A stretch of DNA of 64,000 nucleotides, taken from the NCBI GenBank assembly GCA_023512345.1, contig JAILZT010000014.1, positions 87,379 to 151,378 of the forward strand, read 5' to 3'. Within the stretch, counting starts at the first letter, position 1. Every line of letters starts with the position of its first letter. The stretch comes from Paenibacillus sp. (GTDB lineage: Bacteria > Bacillota > Bacilli > Paenibacillales > Paenibacillaceae). This document shows, in pieces, positions 27,064 through 35,077 of this stretch. The position numbers were made by a program, and so were the translations under genes. The notes beneath the pieces were generated by a model. It ran no database searches. It saw only the letters and a list, made by a program, of their open reading frames with translations, and was not told the origin of the DNA.

Positions 27064-27242
27064 ACGGACTCAGATGACCCTATTCATGTAAATATCGCTT
27101 TATTCGTAGGTATACGGACAGAGATGCAGCTATTTGGTCGAAATAGGATATAAAAAGGCTTTGGATAGGCCAATAGTGTTATCTGAGTCCGTATACGTTC
27201 CGAATCAGCACATTACATAACAATAAGGTCTCTGGAGTCCGC
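27064..27242. repeat. Four-copy symmetric 21-base repeat cluster
   Basis: A 21-base motif, ACGGACTCAGATGACCCTATT, occurs at 27064 and 27114 in direct orientation and at 27172 and 27222 inverted. Both pairs are spaced exactly 50 bases, so the whole 180-base block is a large palindrome with a central gap. No open frame covers it. It lies in the 296-base gap between two genes at the start of the small-enzyme island. Confidence 0.85.
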
Positions 27243-27296
27243 ATACACGACCAGGTCGCTTAGTTAGAGAAAAAGTCAAACCTTCAGGAGGGTCTT

Positions 27297-27716
27297 ATGA
27301 CGAATACCCCTAATATAATTCAAAGCACAAATGATGAATCAAATTATGTAAGAAACAAACTTATCGAATTCAATTCGCAACATGTTCCTAACGGCATTTA
27401 TGAAGAAATTAATTTATGTCTGAAGAATAACAAAGAAGAAGTTATTGCCGGTCTCATTAGTGCAGTATGCTGGAACTGGATGGAGATTGATATTTTATGG
27501 GTAGATGAGGACCATCGTGGACAAGGTCATGGGAAAAGGTTATTGGAGAACGCAGAACAAATAGCAAAATCTAAGAACTGCTCTTTCATTAAGTTAAATA
27601 CATTCAGTTTTCAAGCTCCCGAATTTTATGAGAAAAAGGGATACACTGTAATCGCAATGATCGAAAACGCCCCTATAGGAAGCAAACACTATTATTACAA
27701 GAAGGATCTGAACTAG
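27297..27716 (+). CDS. GNAT-family N-acetyltransferase
   Basis: Acetyltransferase of 139 residues. The acetyl-CoA loop is RGQGHGKRLLENAE (about 80-93), and the last helix-strand pair ends with FYEKKGYTVIAM. AGGAGGGTC precedes the ATG. It is the first of four GNAT domains in a same-strand row of small enzymes. The acceptor is unknown; single-domain GNATs of this size acetylate drugs, amino acids or protein N-termini. Confidence 0.9.
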   Translation: MTNTPNIIQSTNDESNYVRNKLIEFNSQHVPNGIYEEINLCLKNNKEEVIAGLISAVCWNWMEIDILWVDEDHRGQGHGKRLLENAEQIAKSKNCSFIKLNTFSFQAPEFYEKKGYTVIAMIENAPIGSKHYYYKKDLN

Positions 27717-27761
27717 CTTTAACTGGAGAAAAGTTAGAATAGGAATCAAAGAGGTGTTTTT

Positions 27762-28295
27762 ATGTTTAATGAATACTTATTAACCTCCGACTTAATAAAA
27801 ATTAGACGTACAGACATTGAAGATCTAGAGTTTGTTATAAGAACAGAACATGATAACGAGAACAAGTCATTTATTACCCAGTGGACTATTGAGCAACATA
27901 TTGCTGCCTTGACTAATAGTGATTGTCTGCATCTTGTTATTGAGGATCTCAGCAGTAACCTTGTTGGGTACAGTATTATTTTCGGACTTGAGAACAAGAA
28001 TGCAAATGTTGAATTAATGAGATTAGCGATCTCGCAAAAGGGAAAAGGGTATGGGGGAAAATCAATAAGGTTATTACAACAATTTATATTTGAACATTTA
28101 GAAGCTCATAGATTGTGGCTTGATGTCAGGGAACATAATGAGAGGGCGAAAAGTCTTTATGAACGCCTGGGATTTCAACGTGAAGGTATGTTAAGAGAAT
28201 GCATAAAAACTACTGAAGGCTATCAATCGTTAATTATTATGGGCTTATTGAAGAATGAATATGAGGCTTTCAAATTCAACTCAAAAGGAGACTAA
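27762..28295 (+). CDS. GNAT acetyltransferase, RimJ/RimL type
   Basis: Acetyltransferase of 177 residues of the Acetyltransf_3 kind. The N-terminal strand LIKIRRTDIEDL, the acetyl-CoA loop QKGKGYGGKSIR (about 90-100) and the closing AHRLWLDVREHNERAKSLYERLGF are all typical. AAGAGGTG stands before the ATG. Acceptor unknown (ribosomal protein or small molecule). Its stop codon ends one base before the next start, so it is coupled to the isochorismatase gene. Confidence 0.92.
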   Translation: MFNEYLLTSDLIKIRRTDIEDLEFVIRTEHDNENKSFITQWTIEQHIAALTNSDCLHLVIEDLSSNLVGYSIIFGLENKNANVELMRLAISQKGKGYGGKSIRLLQQFIFEHLEAHRLWLDVREHNERAKSLYERLGFQREGMLRECIKTTEGYQSLIIMGLLKNEYEAFKFNSKGD

Positions 28296-28296
28296 C

Positions 28297-28788
28297 ATGA
28301 AAATTGGACTTTTGATTGTCGATATGCAGAATGCTTTTTTACAAGATCAGAGAGAAAAAATGAATGTTGAAAGCGCTTGTGAACACATAAATCATGTAGC
28401 AAACCTGCTGCGTTCCAATAATCATTGTGTTATTCATATTCAGGATATTGAAGGGGCAGAAAATCTTGACTCCTCTCCATTACTTGATATTATCCCGGAG
28501 ATCGTAGTTGATCACAGTGACATCCGGATAACGAAAGAAGAATCCAATGCATTTTGGAATACAGAATTAGAACAGACTTTGATAAAGCAAGATATTAGTT
28601 TAGTTATTGTGGCAGGTTTTGCGGCTGAGCATTGTGTGCTATTCACGTATAATGGCGCGAGAGAAAGAGGTTTCAAAGCAGTGATTCTTCAGAATGGAAT
28701 ACTAAGTACCAAAAGTGATGCGATTAGTACAACTTATCGGGATAGAAACATAGTTTCTTATCCTGTAGTTGAGTTTTTAGTGAAATAG
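28297..28788 (+). CDS. Isochorismatase-like cysteine hydrolase
   Basis: Hydrolase of 163 residues with the isochorismatase fold. The catalytic triad is visible: Asp in LLIVDMQNAF, Lys in IRITKEESNAFW and Cys in GFAAEHCVLFT, preceded by the usual cis-peptide region. Such enzymes hydrolyse amides or vinyl ethers (nicotinamide, N-carbamoylsarcosine, isochorismate). I chose the ATG at 28297, six bases after AAAAGGAG; the in-frame ATGs farther up lie inside the GNAT gene. Part of the island operon. Confidence 0.9.
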   Translation: MKIGLLIVDMQNAFLQDQREKMNVESACEHINHVANLLRSNNHCVIHIQDIEGAENLDSSPLLDIIPEIVVDHSDIRITKEESNAFWNTELEQTLIKQDISLVIVAGFAAEHCVLFTYNGARERGFKAVILQNGILSTKSDAISTTYRDRNIVSYPVVEFLVK

Positions 28789-28803
28789 ATTGGAGAAATG
28801 CAA

Positions 28804-29784
28804 ATGACTTTAAAGGATAATGAATTATTAAAAATTCTAAAGGCACAAGGTATTTCTGATGTTTCGGATATAAGAAGAACAGAGCAATTCACTCGAGATA
28901 GATCTACACTAAATAAAATTGAAATCCTAACGAAAGACAATAAGATAGTGTCATTACTGGAAAAATGTACGGCATCTAACGCGGTTCTACACGAAAATTC
29001 TATGTACAAATATTACTTGAACAAGAATGTAACTATTCCAAAAGTATTTTACAACTCATATGATCAAATAGAGCATCAGGGCATACTGTTGATGGAAGAT
29101 CTGACTTCTACTCATAACAGTCTTGCAGATTGGGAAGTGCCTATTGACCCAGGTAAACTAACGACTCTTATTGATTTGATCTCACAATTTCATGCTGCCT
29201 CTTGGGGAAAGGGAGAACTCTCCACTCCTAAGCACTTGGAAAATTCAGAAGAGTATGTGAAGCATCTTAGTTATTTAGAGAGAGATTATCTTCATTTCAA
29301 AAACCATCAAACTTTTAACTTTGGAGAAGAGCAATTTAAAATATATGAAAAGTGCCTCACTTACTTGCGGGTGAACACGCATCAACACGTTGAACGAATA
29401 ACTAGCAATCAGAATACTGCTTTTATCCATGGCGACCTGAATGTATGCAATATAATGTATCCACTAATGAGTAATTCCAGACCCTACATCATTGATCTAG
29501 AAGCAGTGAGGGTTGGGCTATGTACAGAAGATCTAGTTATGTTATTTATTCACGATTTATATCATGGGGGGGAAGATACCCTTCGTATTTTTGAGATGTA
29601 TTACGATTCAATATGCAGTAAAATCTCTAGCGAATACACTTACGACCAGTTTAAAGAAGATACAAGATTATCGATAATGGAAGGAATTTTTTTTCCGTTA
29701 AAGCTTTATACTCATTATGGTGTAGAGGACGAAGAACTAGTATGGAAATCACTAAACGCTTACATAAGTTTAATTGGCCCCTAA
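28804..29784 (+). CDS. Aminoglycoside phosphotransferase-like kinase
   Basis: Small-molecule kinase of 326 residues with the APH/CHK fold. The N-lobe has a beta sheet and hinge region GILLMEDLT; the catalytic loop is FIHGDLNVCNIM (about 210-222) and the metal-binding motif is IIDLEAV, a DxE variant of DFG. The ATG at 28804 lies eight bases after TTGGAG; the ATG two codons earlier is too near. APH-fold proteins of this type phosphorylate aminoglycosides, macrolides, choline, or ecdysteroids; the substrate cannot be read from the sequence. Confidence 0.88.
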   Translation: MTLKDNELLKILKAQGISDVSDIRRTEQFTRDRSTLNKIEILTKDNKIVSLLEKCTASNAVLHENSMYKYYLNKNVTIPKVFYNSYDQIEHQGILLMEDLTSTHNSLADWEVPIDPGKLTTLIDLISQFHAASWGKGELSTPKHLENSEEYVKHLSYLERDYLHFKNHQTFNFGEEQFKIYEKCLTYLRVNTHQHVERITSNQNTAFIHGDLNVCNIMYPLMSNSRPYIIDLEAVRVGLCTEDLVMLFIHDLYHGGEDTLRIFEMYYDSICSKISSEYTYDQFKEDTRLSIMEGIFFPLKLYTHYGVEDEELVWKSLNAYISLIGP

Positions 29785-29812
29785 AGGTAATTTTTGAACG
29801 GAGGAATCACGA

Positions 29813-30352
29813 ATGAATCGCAAACCAGTAATCATCGAAGATTATAATAACGAGTGGCCAATGAAGTTTCAATTTTTAAAAGGAATATTACTAAATCAAC
29901 TAGATAGTTTAGCCATTGAGATTGAGCATGTCGGAAGTACATCGGTCCCAGGATTAGCAGCAAAACCTATTATTGATGTAGACATTGTTATTCATTCAGT
30001 GGATGATCTTCCCGAAGTCATACATAGATTATCTGAATTAGGATATTTCCATGAAGGTGATTTGGGTATTAAGGATAGGGAAGCTTTTAAGAGGAGTGAC
30101 AACAAGGTACCCTATAATAATGAAATGAATGACAAACCAGAGCATCATTTATATGTATGTATTAAGGAAAGCGAAGAATTGAAAAGGCATATATTGTTTA
30201 GGGAACTTTTAAGAGCGAATCCTGTTTTAGTTGAGGAATATGGAATGCTTAAGAAGGAACTTGCAGAGAAATATCAAGATAATCGTCAAGCTTATTCGGA
30301 TGGGAAGACTGATTTTATTATTAGCGCCATTAACAAAGTTACTGAAGGATAA
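29813..30352 (+). CDS. GrpB-family (UPF0157) nucleotidyltransferase
   Basis: Protein of 179 residues of the GrpB/UPF0157 family, which has a minimal nucleotidyltransferase fold. The characteristic block EHVGSTSVPGLAAKPIIDVD gives the glycine-serine motif and two metal-binding Asp residues; HHLYVC is the conserved C-terminal strand. The family is common beside GNAT genes and the CoaE gene, but its reaction is not settled. An AACGGAGG site precedes the ATG. Confidence 0.92.
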   Translation: MNRKPVIIEDYNNEWPMKFQFLKGILLNQLDSLAIEIEHVGSTSVPGLAAKPIIDVDIVIHSVDDLPEVIHRLSELGYFHEGDLGIKDREAFKRSDNKVPYNNEMNDKPEHHLYVCIKESEELKRHILFRELLRANPVLVEEYGMLKKELAEKYQDNRQAYSDGKTDFIISAINKVTEG

Positions 30353-30358
30353 GTGCAT

Positions 30359-30706
30359 ATGAGACCCATTAAAAGGATAGTTTTGTTGTTAATCGTTGTT
30401 CTTCTATTAGGTCTAATATTAACTCCGATTGTGTATGTACAAAGTAATAAGAGAATATATGCAAATAAAGTAACCAAATATCTAATTGAAGATCAGAAGT
30501 ATAGGATGGACGAAATTGAGTCTGTTAAAGGAGTATGGGGTTTAGCGTTACCTCAATTCTACGTGGTTGTGTTATTTAAAGATGAATCCAATGTGGAGTA
30601 TATTTACTTTGCCCATAACGATGTAATTCAGTTTGAATATAGAGCCATAGAAGAAGAAATGAATAAACCTTCTAAATCCAACTTGAAACATTATGATCCT
30701 TATTAA
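30359..30706 (+). CDS. DUF3139 membrane-anchored protein
   Basis: Protein of 115 residues with one N-terminal helix (about 5-28, LLLIVVLLLGLILTPIVYV) and a small outer domain fitting DUF3139, including YVVVLFKDE and the final HYDPY. The ATG at 30359 lies eight bases after GAAGGA, which is in the tail of grpB; an in-frame GTG at 30353 is the alternative. Function unknown. Same operon as grpB. Confidence 0.82.
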   Translation: MRPIKRIVLLLIVVLLLGLILTPIVYVQSNKRIYANKVTKYLIEDQKYRMDEIESVKGVWGLALPQFYVVVLFKDESNVEYIYFAHNDVIQFEYRAIEEEMNKPSKSNLKHYDPY

Positions 30707-30726
30707 AATGGAGTGGGAGTTGTGTG

Positions 30727-31266
30727 ATGTTAAATATGGAAACAGAAAGACTCGTTATCAGAAATTTTGTCCCTGGTGATTCGGAAGATTTACATGAATA
30801 TCTATCACAAAAAGAAGTGTTGAGATATGAACCGGGTAGTGTTAGTAATCTAGAAGAGTGTAAGAATATGGCTAATGAGCGATCTCAGAGTAATATCTTT
30901 TTGGCGGTGTGCCTTAAGGATTCAGATAAGATGATTGGACATATCTATTTTAATCAAAAAAATCCAGTTGAGTTTTTAACATGGGAAATAGGATATATTT
31001 TCAATCCAAAATACTATGGTAATGGATATGCAACGGAAGCGTGTCAAAAAATTCTGCAATATGGATTTGAAGACTTAGGTGCACACCGTATCATTGGAAT
31101 GTGCAATCCTGAAAACACTGCTTCTTGGAAGCTAATGGAACGGTTAATGATGCGTCGGGAGGGTCATCACCCAAAGATTGCTTTTTTTCGCAGAACAACA
31201 GATGGAAAGCCTATTTGGCATGATGCGTACCAGTACGCTATATTAGCGGAAGAGTGGAAGTCCTAA
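30727..31266 (+). CDS. GNAT acetyltransferase, RimJ/RimL type
   Basis: Acetyltransferase of 179 residues. It starts with METERLVIRNF, the classic RimJ/RimL opening, has the acetyl-CoA loop YYGNGYATEA (about 98-107) and closes with LGAHRIIGMCNPENTASWKLMERL. The ATG at 30727 has GGGAG seven bases before it; a GTG one codon earlier is also possible. Fourth-position enzyme of the island and the third with a GNAT domain; acceptor unknown. Confidence 0.92.
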   Translation: MLNMETERLVIRNFVPGDSEDLHEYLSQKEVLRYEPGSVSNLEECKNMANERSQSNIFLAVCLKDSDKMIGHIYFNQKNPVEFLTWEIGYIFNPKYYGNGYATEACQKILQYGFEDLGAHRIIGMCNPENTASWKLMERLMMRREGHHPKIAFFRRTTDGKPIWHDAYQYAILAEEWKS

Positions 31267-31311
31267 GACAGAGTCACCTGAATTGAATTTTGTTATAACG
31301 GGGGTAATCCA

Positions 31312-32703
31312 TTGAACATTACTCTAAGGGCAATTCAACCAACAGAAGGCCAAGCCATATTTGATATGATTCTTGAAATTGATGAGGGCGAAAACGGATT
31401 TGTTAATAGTCTTAAGGCAAAAGATATGGCAGAATTCGACCAACTCATACTGAAGAATTACGAGTATTCACAAGGTATTCATTTGGCCAAAAACCATGTA
31501 CCTCAAACGATTTATTTCCTTTATATTAACGGATATCCTGTAGGTTACGGAAAGCTGAGACATTACTTGACTGATCTTTTAAAAGAACACGCAGGACATA
31601 TTGGATATTCCATCAGACCCTCTGAGAGAGGGAAAGGATATGGCAGCTTAATCTTGTCTGAAATTATCAAGAAAGCTAATGAAATGAACATTGAAGAAGT
31701 ATTACTAACTTGTTATGAAGTGAATTCAACTTCTAGAAAAGTGATAGAACATAACAGAGGGCAGTTAGTTAAAACCAATAATGGAAAATGCAAATACATA
31801 ATAAGAACATGGAGTCGAGCGAGCGAAATGATAACAGAACCTACCCTCCAAGCCATAAATGAACTATTTCAACAACATAACACTATCGAAAAGATCGTAA
31901 AAATTGATAAGTTATCCGGAACAACTGCTGGCATCATTTATCGACTTGAATCCGAGCTAAACAATAAATATATTTTGAAATTCGATGAACCCATTCAAAT
32001 TCAAATCGTCGAACAATTACTAAATACTTATCAAGACTCCACTTTATTACCAAAAGTCCTATTCATAGCCCAAGATAAATCTTACTTTGTTTACTCCTAT
32101 ATTAGTGGGACAACTCATTTTAACCGCGGATCAAAGAGAAACTGGTTAACCTTACTAGTGAAAGAGTTATTCAATAAATACCAAAACTATCAACATTCAA
32201 AAATCTGGGGGAGATTAGACTATCCTCTAAGTTCTTGGAGAGAATTCAATGAGATAAGCATAGAAGAAGCTAAAATCAATGTTGGGCAGTCTTTAACAAC
32301 GGATGATTATCTATTTGTAAAATCACGACTTATCAAATTATTTGGAGAGGGTGTAGAACAAGGAGATCGGTATTTATTACATGGAGATGCTGGGGTACAC
32401 AATTGTGTATTTGATCAATTCTCCTTGATTGGTATCATAGATCCATCACCCATGATAGGTCCAATAATTTATGATTTTATTTACGCGTTTTGCTCGTCCC
32501 CCGACGATATCAATGTAGAAACTTTATTTTCAGCATTTGATAATCTCGAACAAGGACGTATAGACAAACAAAGGCTAATAGATGAAGTGTCAGTGCAGTT
32601 ATACTGTCGTGTGGGGCTATGCATAAAGCATCATCCAGATGATTTATCTGAATATTTACAAGCTTGGGAGTATTGGAAAGAACTTTGTAAGGACTCTAAT
32701 TAA
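31312..32703 (+). CDS. GNAT-phosphotransferase fusion protein
   Basis: Two-domain enzyme of 463 residues. Residues about 1-165 are a GNAT domain with the acetyl-CoA loop RPSERGKGYGSLIL and a C-terminal strand ending KYIIRTW. Residues about 180-460 are an APH-fold kinase with the catalytic loop LLHGDAGVHN and the metal-binding IIDPSP. The order acetyltransferase then phosphotransferase is that of the clinical AAC(6')-APH(2'') enzyme, but sequence motifs differ and no aminoglycoside specificity can be claimed. TTG start after ACGGGGGT. The next gene follows in the same direction with 18 bases between. Confidence 0.88.
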   Translation: MNITLRAIQPTEGQAIFDMILEIDEGENGFVNSLKAKDMAEFDQLILKNYEYSQGIHLAKNHVPQTIYFLYINGYPVGYGKLRHYLTDLLKEHAGHIGYSIRPSERGKGYGSLILSEIIKKANEMNIEEVLLTCYEVNSTSRKVIEHNRGQLVKTNNGKCKYIIRTWSRASEMITEPTLQAINELFQQHNTIEKIVKIDKLSGTTAGIIYRLESELNNKYILKFDEPIQIQIVEQLLNTYQDSTLLPKVLFIAQDKSYFVYSYISGTTHFNRGSKRNWLTLLVKELFNKYQNYQHSKIWGRLDYPLSSWREFNEISIEEAKINVGQSLTTDDYLFVKSRLIKLFGEGVEQGDRYLLHGDAGVHNCVFDQFSLIGIIDPSPMIGPIIYDFIYAFCSSPDDINVETLFSAFDNLEQGRIDKQRLIDEVSVQLYCRVGLCIKHHPDDLSEYLQAWEYWKELCKDSN

Positions 32704-32721
32704 AGGGTGATCTATCTGGAT

Positions 32722-33402
32722 ATGACTGAACGGAAAATATGGAATGAAAATCATAAGAGATTAACAGAAATAATCTTGAATCCCAATGAGCATGCCAATG
32801 CTATTGAACTTTTTCTAAGCCAACACGCCTTCTTATTTTCATCCAAAATGTTTAAGTCCGAACTAACCACTTTAGAAGACGAATTGTTCCAAAATATCTC
32901 TGAGGAAACCCTTCGAAAATATCCGGTCACATGCCCGGACACAAGAAACTCTATTGTTTGGCATTTATGGCATATTACCAGAATTGAAGATATGACTATG
33001 AATGTTTTAGTAAGCGACAATGATCAAGTCTTTCATACAGGTAATTGGGATAAACATCTTCAAGTCAAATTCATGCATTCGGGCAATGGGATGTCGGAGG
33101 ATGAAGTAAAAGAATTGAGCCAAAATATAATTATTCCTGCCTTATTATCCTACCGTTTAGAGGTTGGGAGGAAGACACGAGAGATCATAAGCTCCATTGT
33201 GCCGGGACAGTTTAAACAGAAAGTTGAGCCTGCAAGAATAAATAAACTAGAGCAACAAGGTGCTGTCAAAAAAGAAGAAACGTGGTTGCTTGAATATTGG
33301 GGTAATAAAAATATAGCAGGATTAGTACTCATGCCTGCAACCAGGCATAACTTTGTGCATCTGAACAAATCCATTCGGATTAAACAAAAAATCCAAAAGT
33401 GA
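32722..33402 (+). CDS. DinB-like four-helix protein
   Basis: Protein of 226 residues with the DinB/YfiT-like fold. Candidate metal ligands are the His residues in WHLWHITRIED and in the C-terminal RHNFVHLN. Such proteins are metal-dependent thiol transferases or of unknown activity. The ATG at 32722 is preceded by AAAGGGTGA at 11 bases; an in-frame GTG at 32707 overlaps that site. Last gene of the small-enzyme row. Confidence 0.8.
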   Translation: MTERKIWNENHKRLTEIILNPNEHANAIELFLSQHAFLFSSKMFKSELTTLEDELFQNISEETLRKYPVTCPDTRNSIVWHLWHITRIEDMTMNVLVSDNDQVFHTGNWDKHLQVKFMHSGNGMSEDEVKELSQNIIIPALLSYRLEVGRKTREIISSIVPGQFKQKVEPARINKLEQQGAVKKEETWLLEYWGNKNIAGLVLMPATRHNFVHLNKSIRIKQKIQK

Positions 33403-33450
33403 TATTCATGAATGGCCATTAGCTATAGGTCAAATCTGAGGGGGATTCGA

Positions 33451-34611
33451 TTGAGCGAAGGAACTAATAAGGCTCCTGATCAAGTTCAATTATTATTTTG
33501 GCTGGATACAGTAAGAAGGGATTTCGATCCAACTCTTCAAAAAGCAAGAACGAACTTCAATCCAGCGGCCGGTTGGTTTGGGATTCTGCTCATTCGTTCA
33601 CTGCTTGGACTCCGATATCAGAAGATGACAGAAGAGGATTTTTCGAAAATAAAGAGCTTCTTTTCCAGTCAGGCAACCTTATGGAGTATTTATGGGATAG
33701 GTATAGCTGTTGGGCTGTTTCATTGGTTAGAAAGTCTTGGTGAATGGGCGTTATGGATAAATATTGTTCTCCTTGGAATTCGCGTTGTTGGATCCATTTG
33801 GGCCACTTTGTCGAGAATGCTGACACCGGGCGATCCATATTTTAACTCTAATGCCTATAGGATGTTCCGACCGACAGAGTATAAAATGTTCCTCAGTTAT
33901 TTTAAAGAGCATCAGTTGACGTTTGACAATATCTACGATTATGTAAGATCCGTGTATAACCAAAATTCTTTAGAAGCTATTATCGACGAGCATCAAAGGA
34001 TCACAGAGGAACTCAAAAAAAACAAAGAAGAATTAGAAAGTATTATAAAAGCCAATGTTGATGACCTGAATGGAGCGATAACAACGATCTCTGAGCTTAA
34101 GGATTCCATTAACGAACTGGATGAATTGATTACGGTAAATGAGACTGGATTCAATACCACCATAGATCTTATATACCGTCTGCGTCCCTCCACTAACTTA
34201 TTTAATTGTTCTGATCTTTACGTCATTTGCGCTTTTTCACTGTTTGAGCTGGTAGATGATCATCTATATCGCCACTGTGAACAAGGTACGACCGAGACAC
34301 CCGAGATTATTTATATTCATGATCCTGCTTACGCACACTATTCTTCTGTCCTTTTAGTAAACAGTAATGAAACCATTGAATATGCTACTAGTGATCGGGA
34401 AGGCAGGACCGTGGCTAGTTACTGGATTGATTTGCTTTCTGACAGGGTATATATTTATAATTTTCATTATGACTCTACAAATGAATCCATGCGTGGTACT
34501 ATTGAGTCAAAGGAAATGTATCGCTTAATCCGCGGGATATGCATGCATTTAGAAGAACGGGGATTCTTAAAGGAGGTTGTACCACGTGAAGACAACAACT
34601 CGATCAGCTAA
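33451..34611 (+). CDS. Unknown membrane protein with coiled coil
   Basis: Protein of 386 residues that I do not recognise. I chose the TTG at 33451, preceded by GAGGGGG at six bases; a frame start at 33412 has no ribosome site. Order: short soluble start, two membrane helices (about 75-120, with SIYGIGIAVGLFHW and WINIVLLGIRVVGSIW), a long coiled coil (about 172-232, rich in EELKKNKEELES repeats) and a globular C-terminal domain of about 140 residues. The build resembles a signalling or scaffold protein. The gene overlaps the next small charged ORF by 26 bases. Confidence 0.72.
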   Translation: MSEGTNKAPDQVQLLFWLDTVRRDFDPTLQKARTNFNPAAGWFGILLIRSLLGLRYQKMTEEDFSKIKSFFSSQATLWSIYGIGIAVGLFHWLESLGEWALWINIVLLGIRVVGSIWATLSRMLTPGDPYFNSNAYRMFRPTEYKMFLSYFKEHQLTFDNIYDYVRSVYNQNSLEAIIDEHQRITEELKKNKEELESIIKANVDDLNGAITTISELKDSINELDELITVNETGFNTTIDLIYRLRPSTNLFNCSDLYVICAFSLFELVDDHLYRHCEQGTTETPEIIYIHDPAYAHYSSVLLVNSNETIEYATSDREGRTVASYWIDLLSDRVYIYNFHYDSTNESMRGTIESKEMYRLIRGICMHLEERGFLKEVVPREDNNSIS

Positions 34612-34813
34612 TCAGTTAAAGACTACCAATGAGCGGCGGCAAAAGATATATGAAAATATTCAACGTATCGAGGGTCGCAACCTGAAAAATCAGGCCTCCG
34701 TACTCGCGAGTCAGGGCCGTTATCGGCAAATTCGCAGTGATATGGATGCTACCCTCGAAAGACAAGAGAAAAGCTTAGACAAGCTTGTTGAATTTTCAAA
34801 AAGAGCACTATAA
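34586..34813 (+). CDS. Small charged helical protein
   Basis: Protein of 75 residues that is very rich in Arg, Lys, Gln and Glu and predicted to be a single long helix or coiled coil. The GTG at 34586 lies nine bases after AAAGGAGG; the TTG at 34577 abuts that site. It starts inside the end of the membrane/coiled-coil gene, so the two are translationally coupled, and a terminator follows at once. No family recognised; partnership with the coiled coil of the upstream protein is a reasonable guess. Confidence 0.72.
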   Translation: MKTTTRSANQLKTTNERRQKIYENIQRIEGRNLKNQASVLASQGRYRQIRSDMDATLERQEKSLDKLVEFSKRAL

Positions 34814-34819
34814 AAAATC

Positions 34820-34848
34820 AGAGGAATCCTTCAGGATTCCTCTTTTTT
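34820..34848 (+). terminator. Intrinsic terminator
   Basis: Perfect 11-base stem AGAGGAATCCT / AGGATTCCTCT with a two-base loop, then six T. Ends the operon 33451-34813. Confidence 0.92.
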
Positions 34849-34910
34849 ATGTTTACTTTCGATAAAAGCTGCATATACTGCTGCTGGAAGTCGAAGGGAG
34901 TCATGCATCT

Positions 34911-35066
34911 ATGAAGCGGCCAGAAGATAATGTTATTCGTGGTAAATTCCGATTAGGTGAGAACGCATTCCTGTCGTCTCGTGAGAAGCGGGATAAGATT
35001 ATGCGGGACGTAGAGCGAATATTGGAGAAATCCAAGAAACCCACCAACCTTGAGCCTAAGAATTAA
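34911..35066 (+). CDS. Small charged protein (51 residues)
   Basis: Short ORF of 51 codons with AAGGGAG about ten bases before the ATG. The product is hydrophilic and strongly basic/acidic mixed (KRPEDN start, EKRDKIMRDVERILEK helix), without cysteine or hydrophobic segment. It lies between the terminator of the previous operon and the 3' end of the convergent 914-residue gene. No family recognised; coding confidence rests on ribosome site and composition. Confidence 0.55.
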   Translation: MKRPEDNVIRGKFRLGENAFLSSREKRDKIMRDVERILEKSKKPTNLEPKN

Positions 35067-35077
35067 GCTTTGACTGT

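Noticed and set aside
27001..27296. Possible CRISPR array from regularly spaced repeats
   Set aside because: Only four copies, two of them inverted, without uniform spacers of typical length or cas genes.
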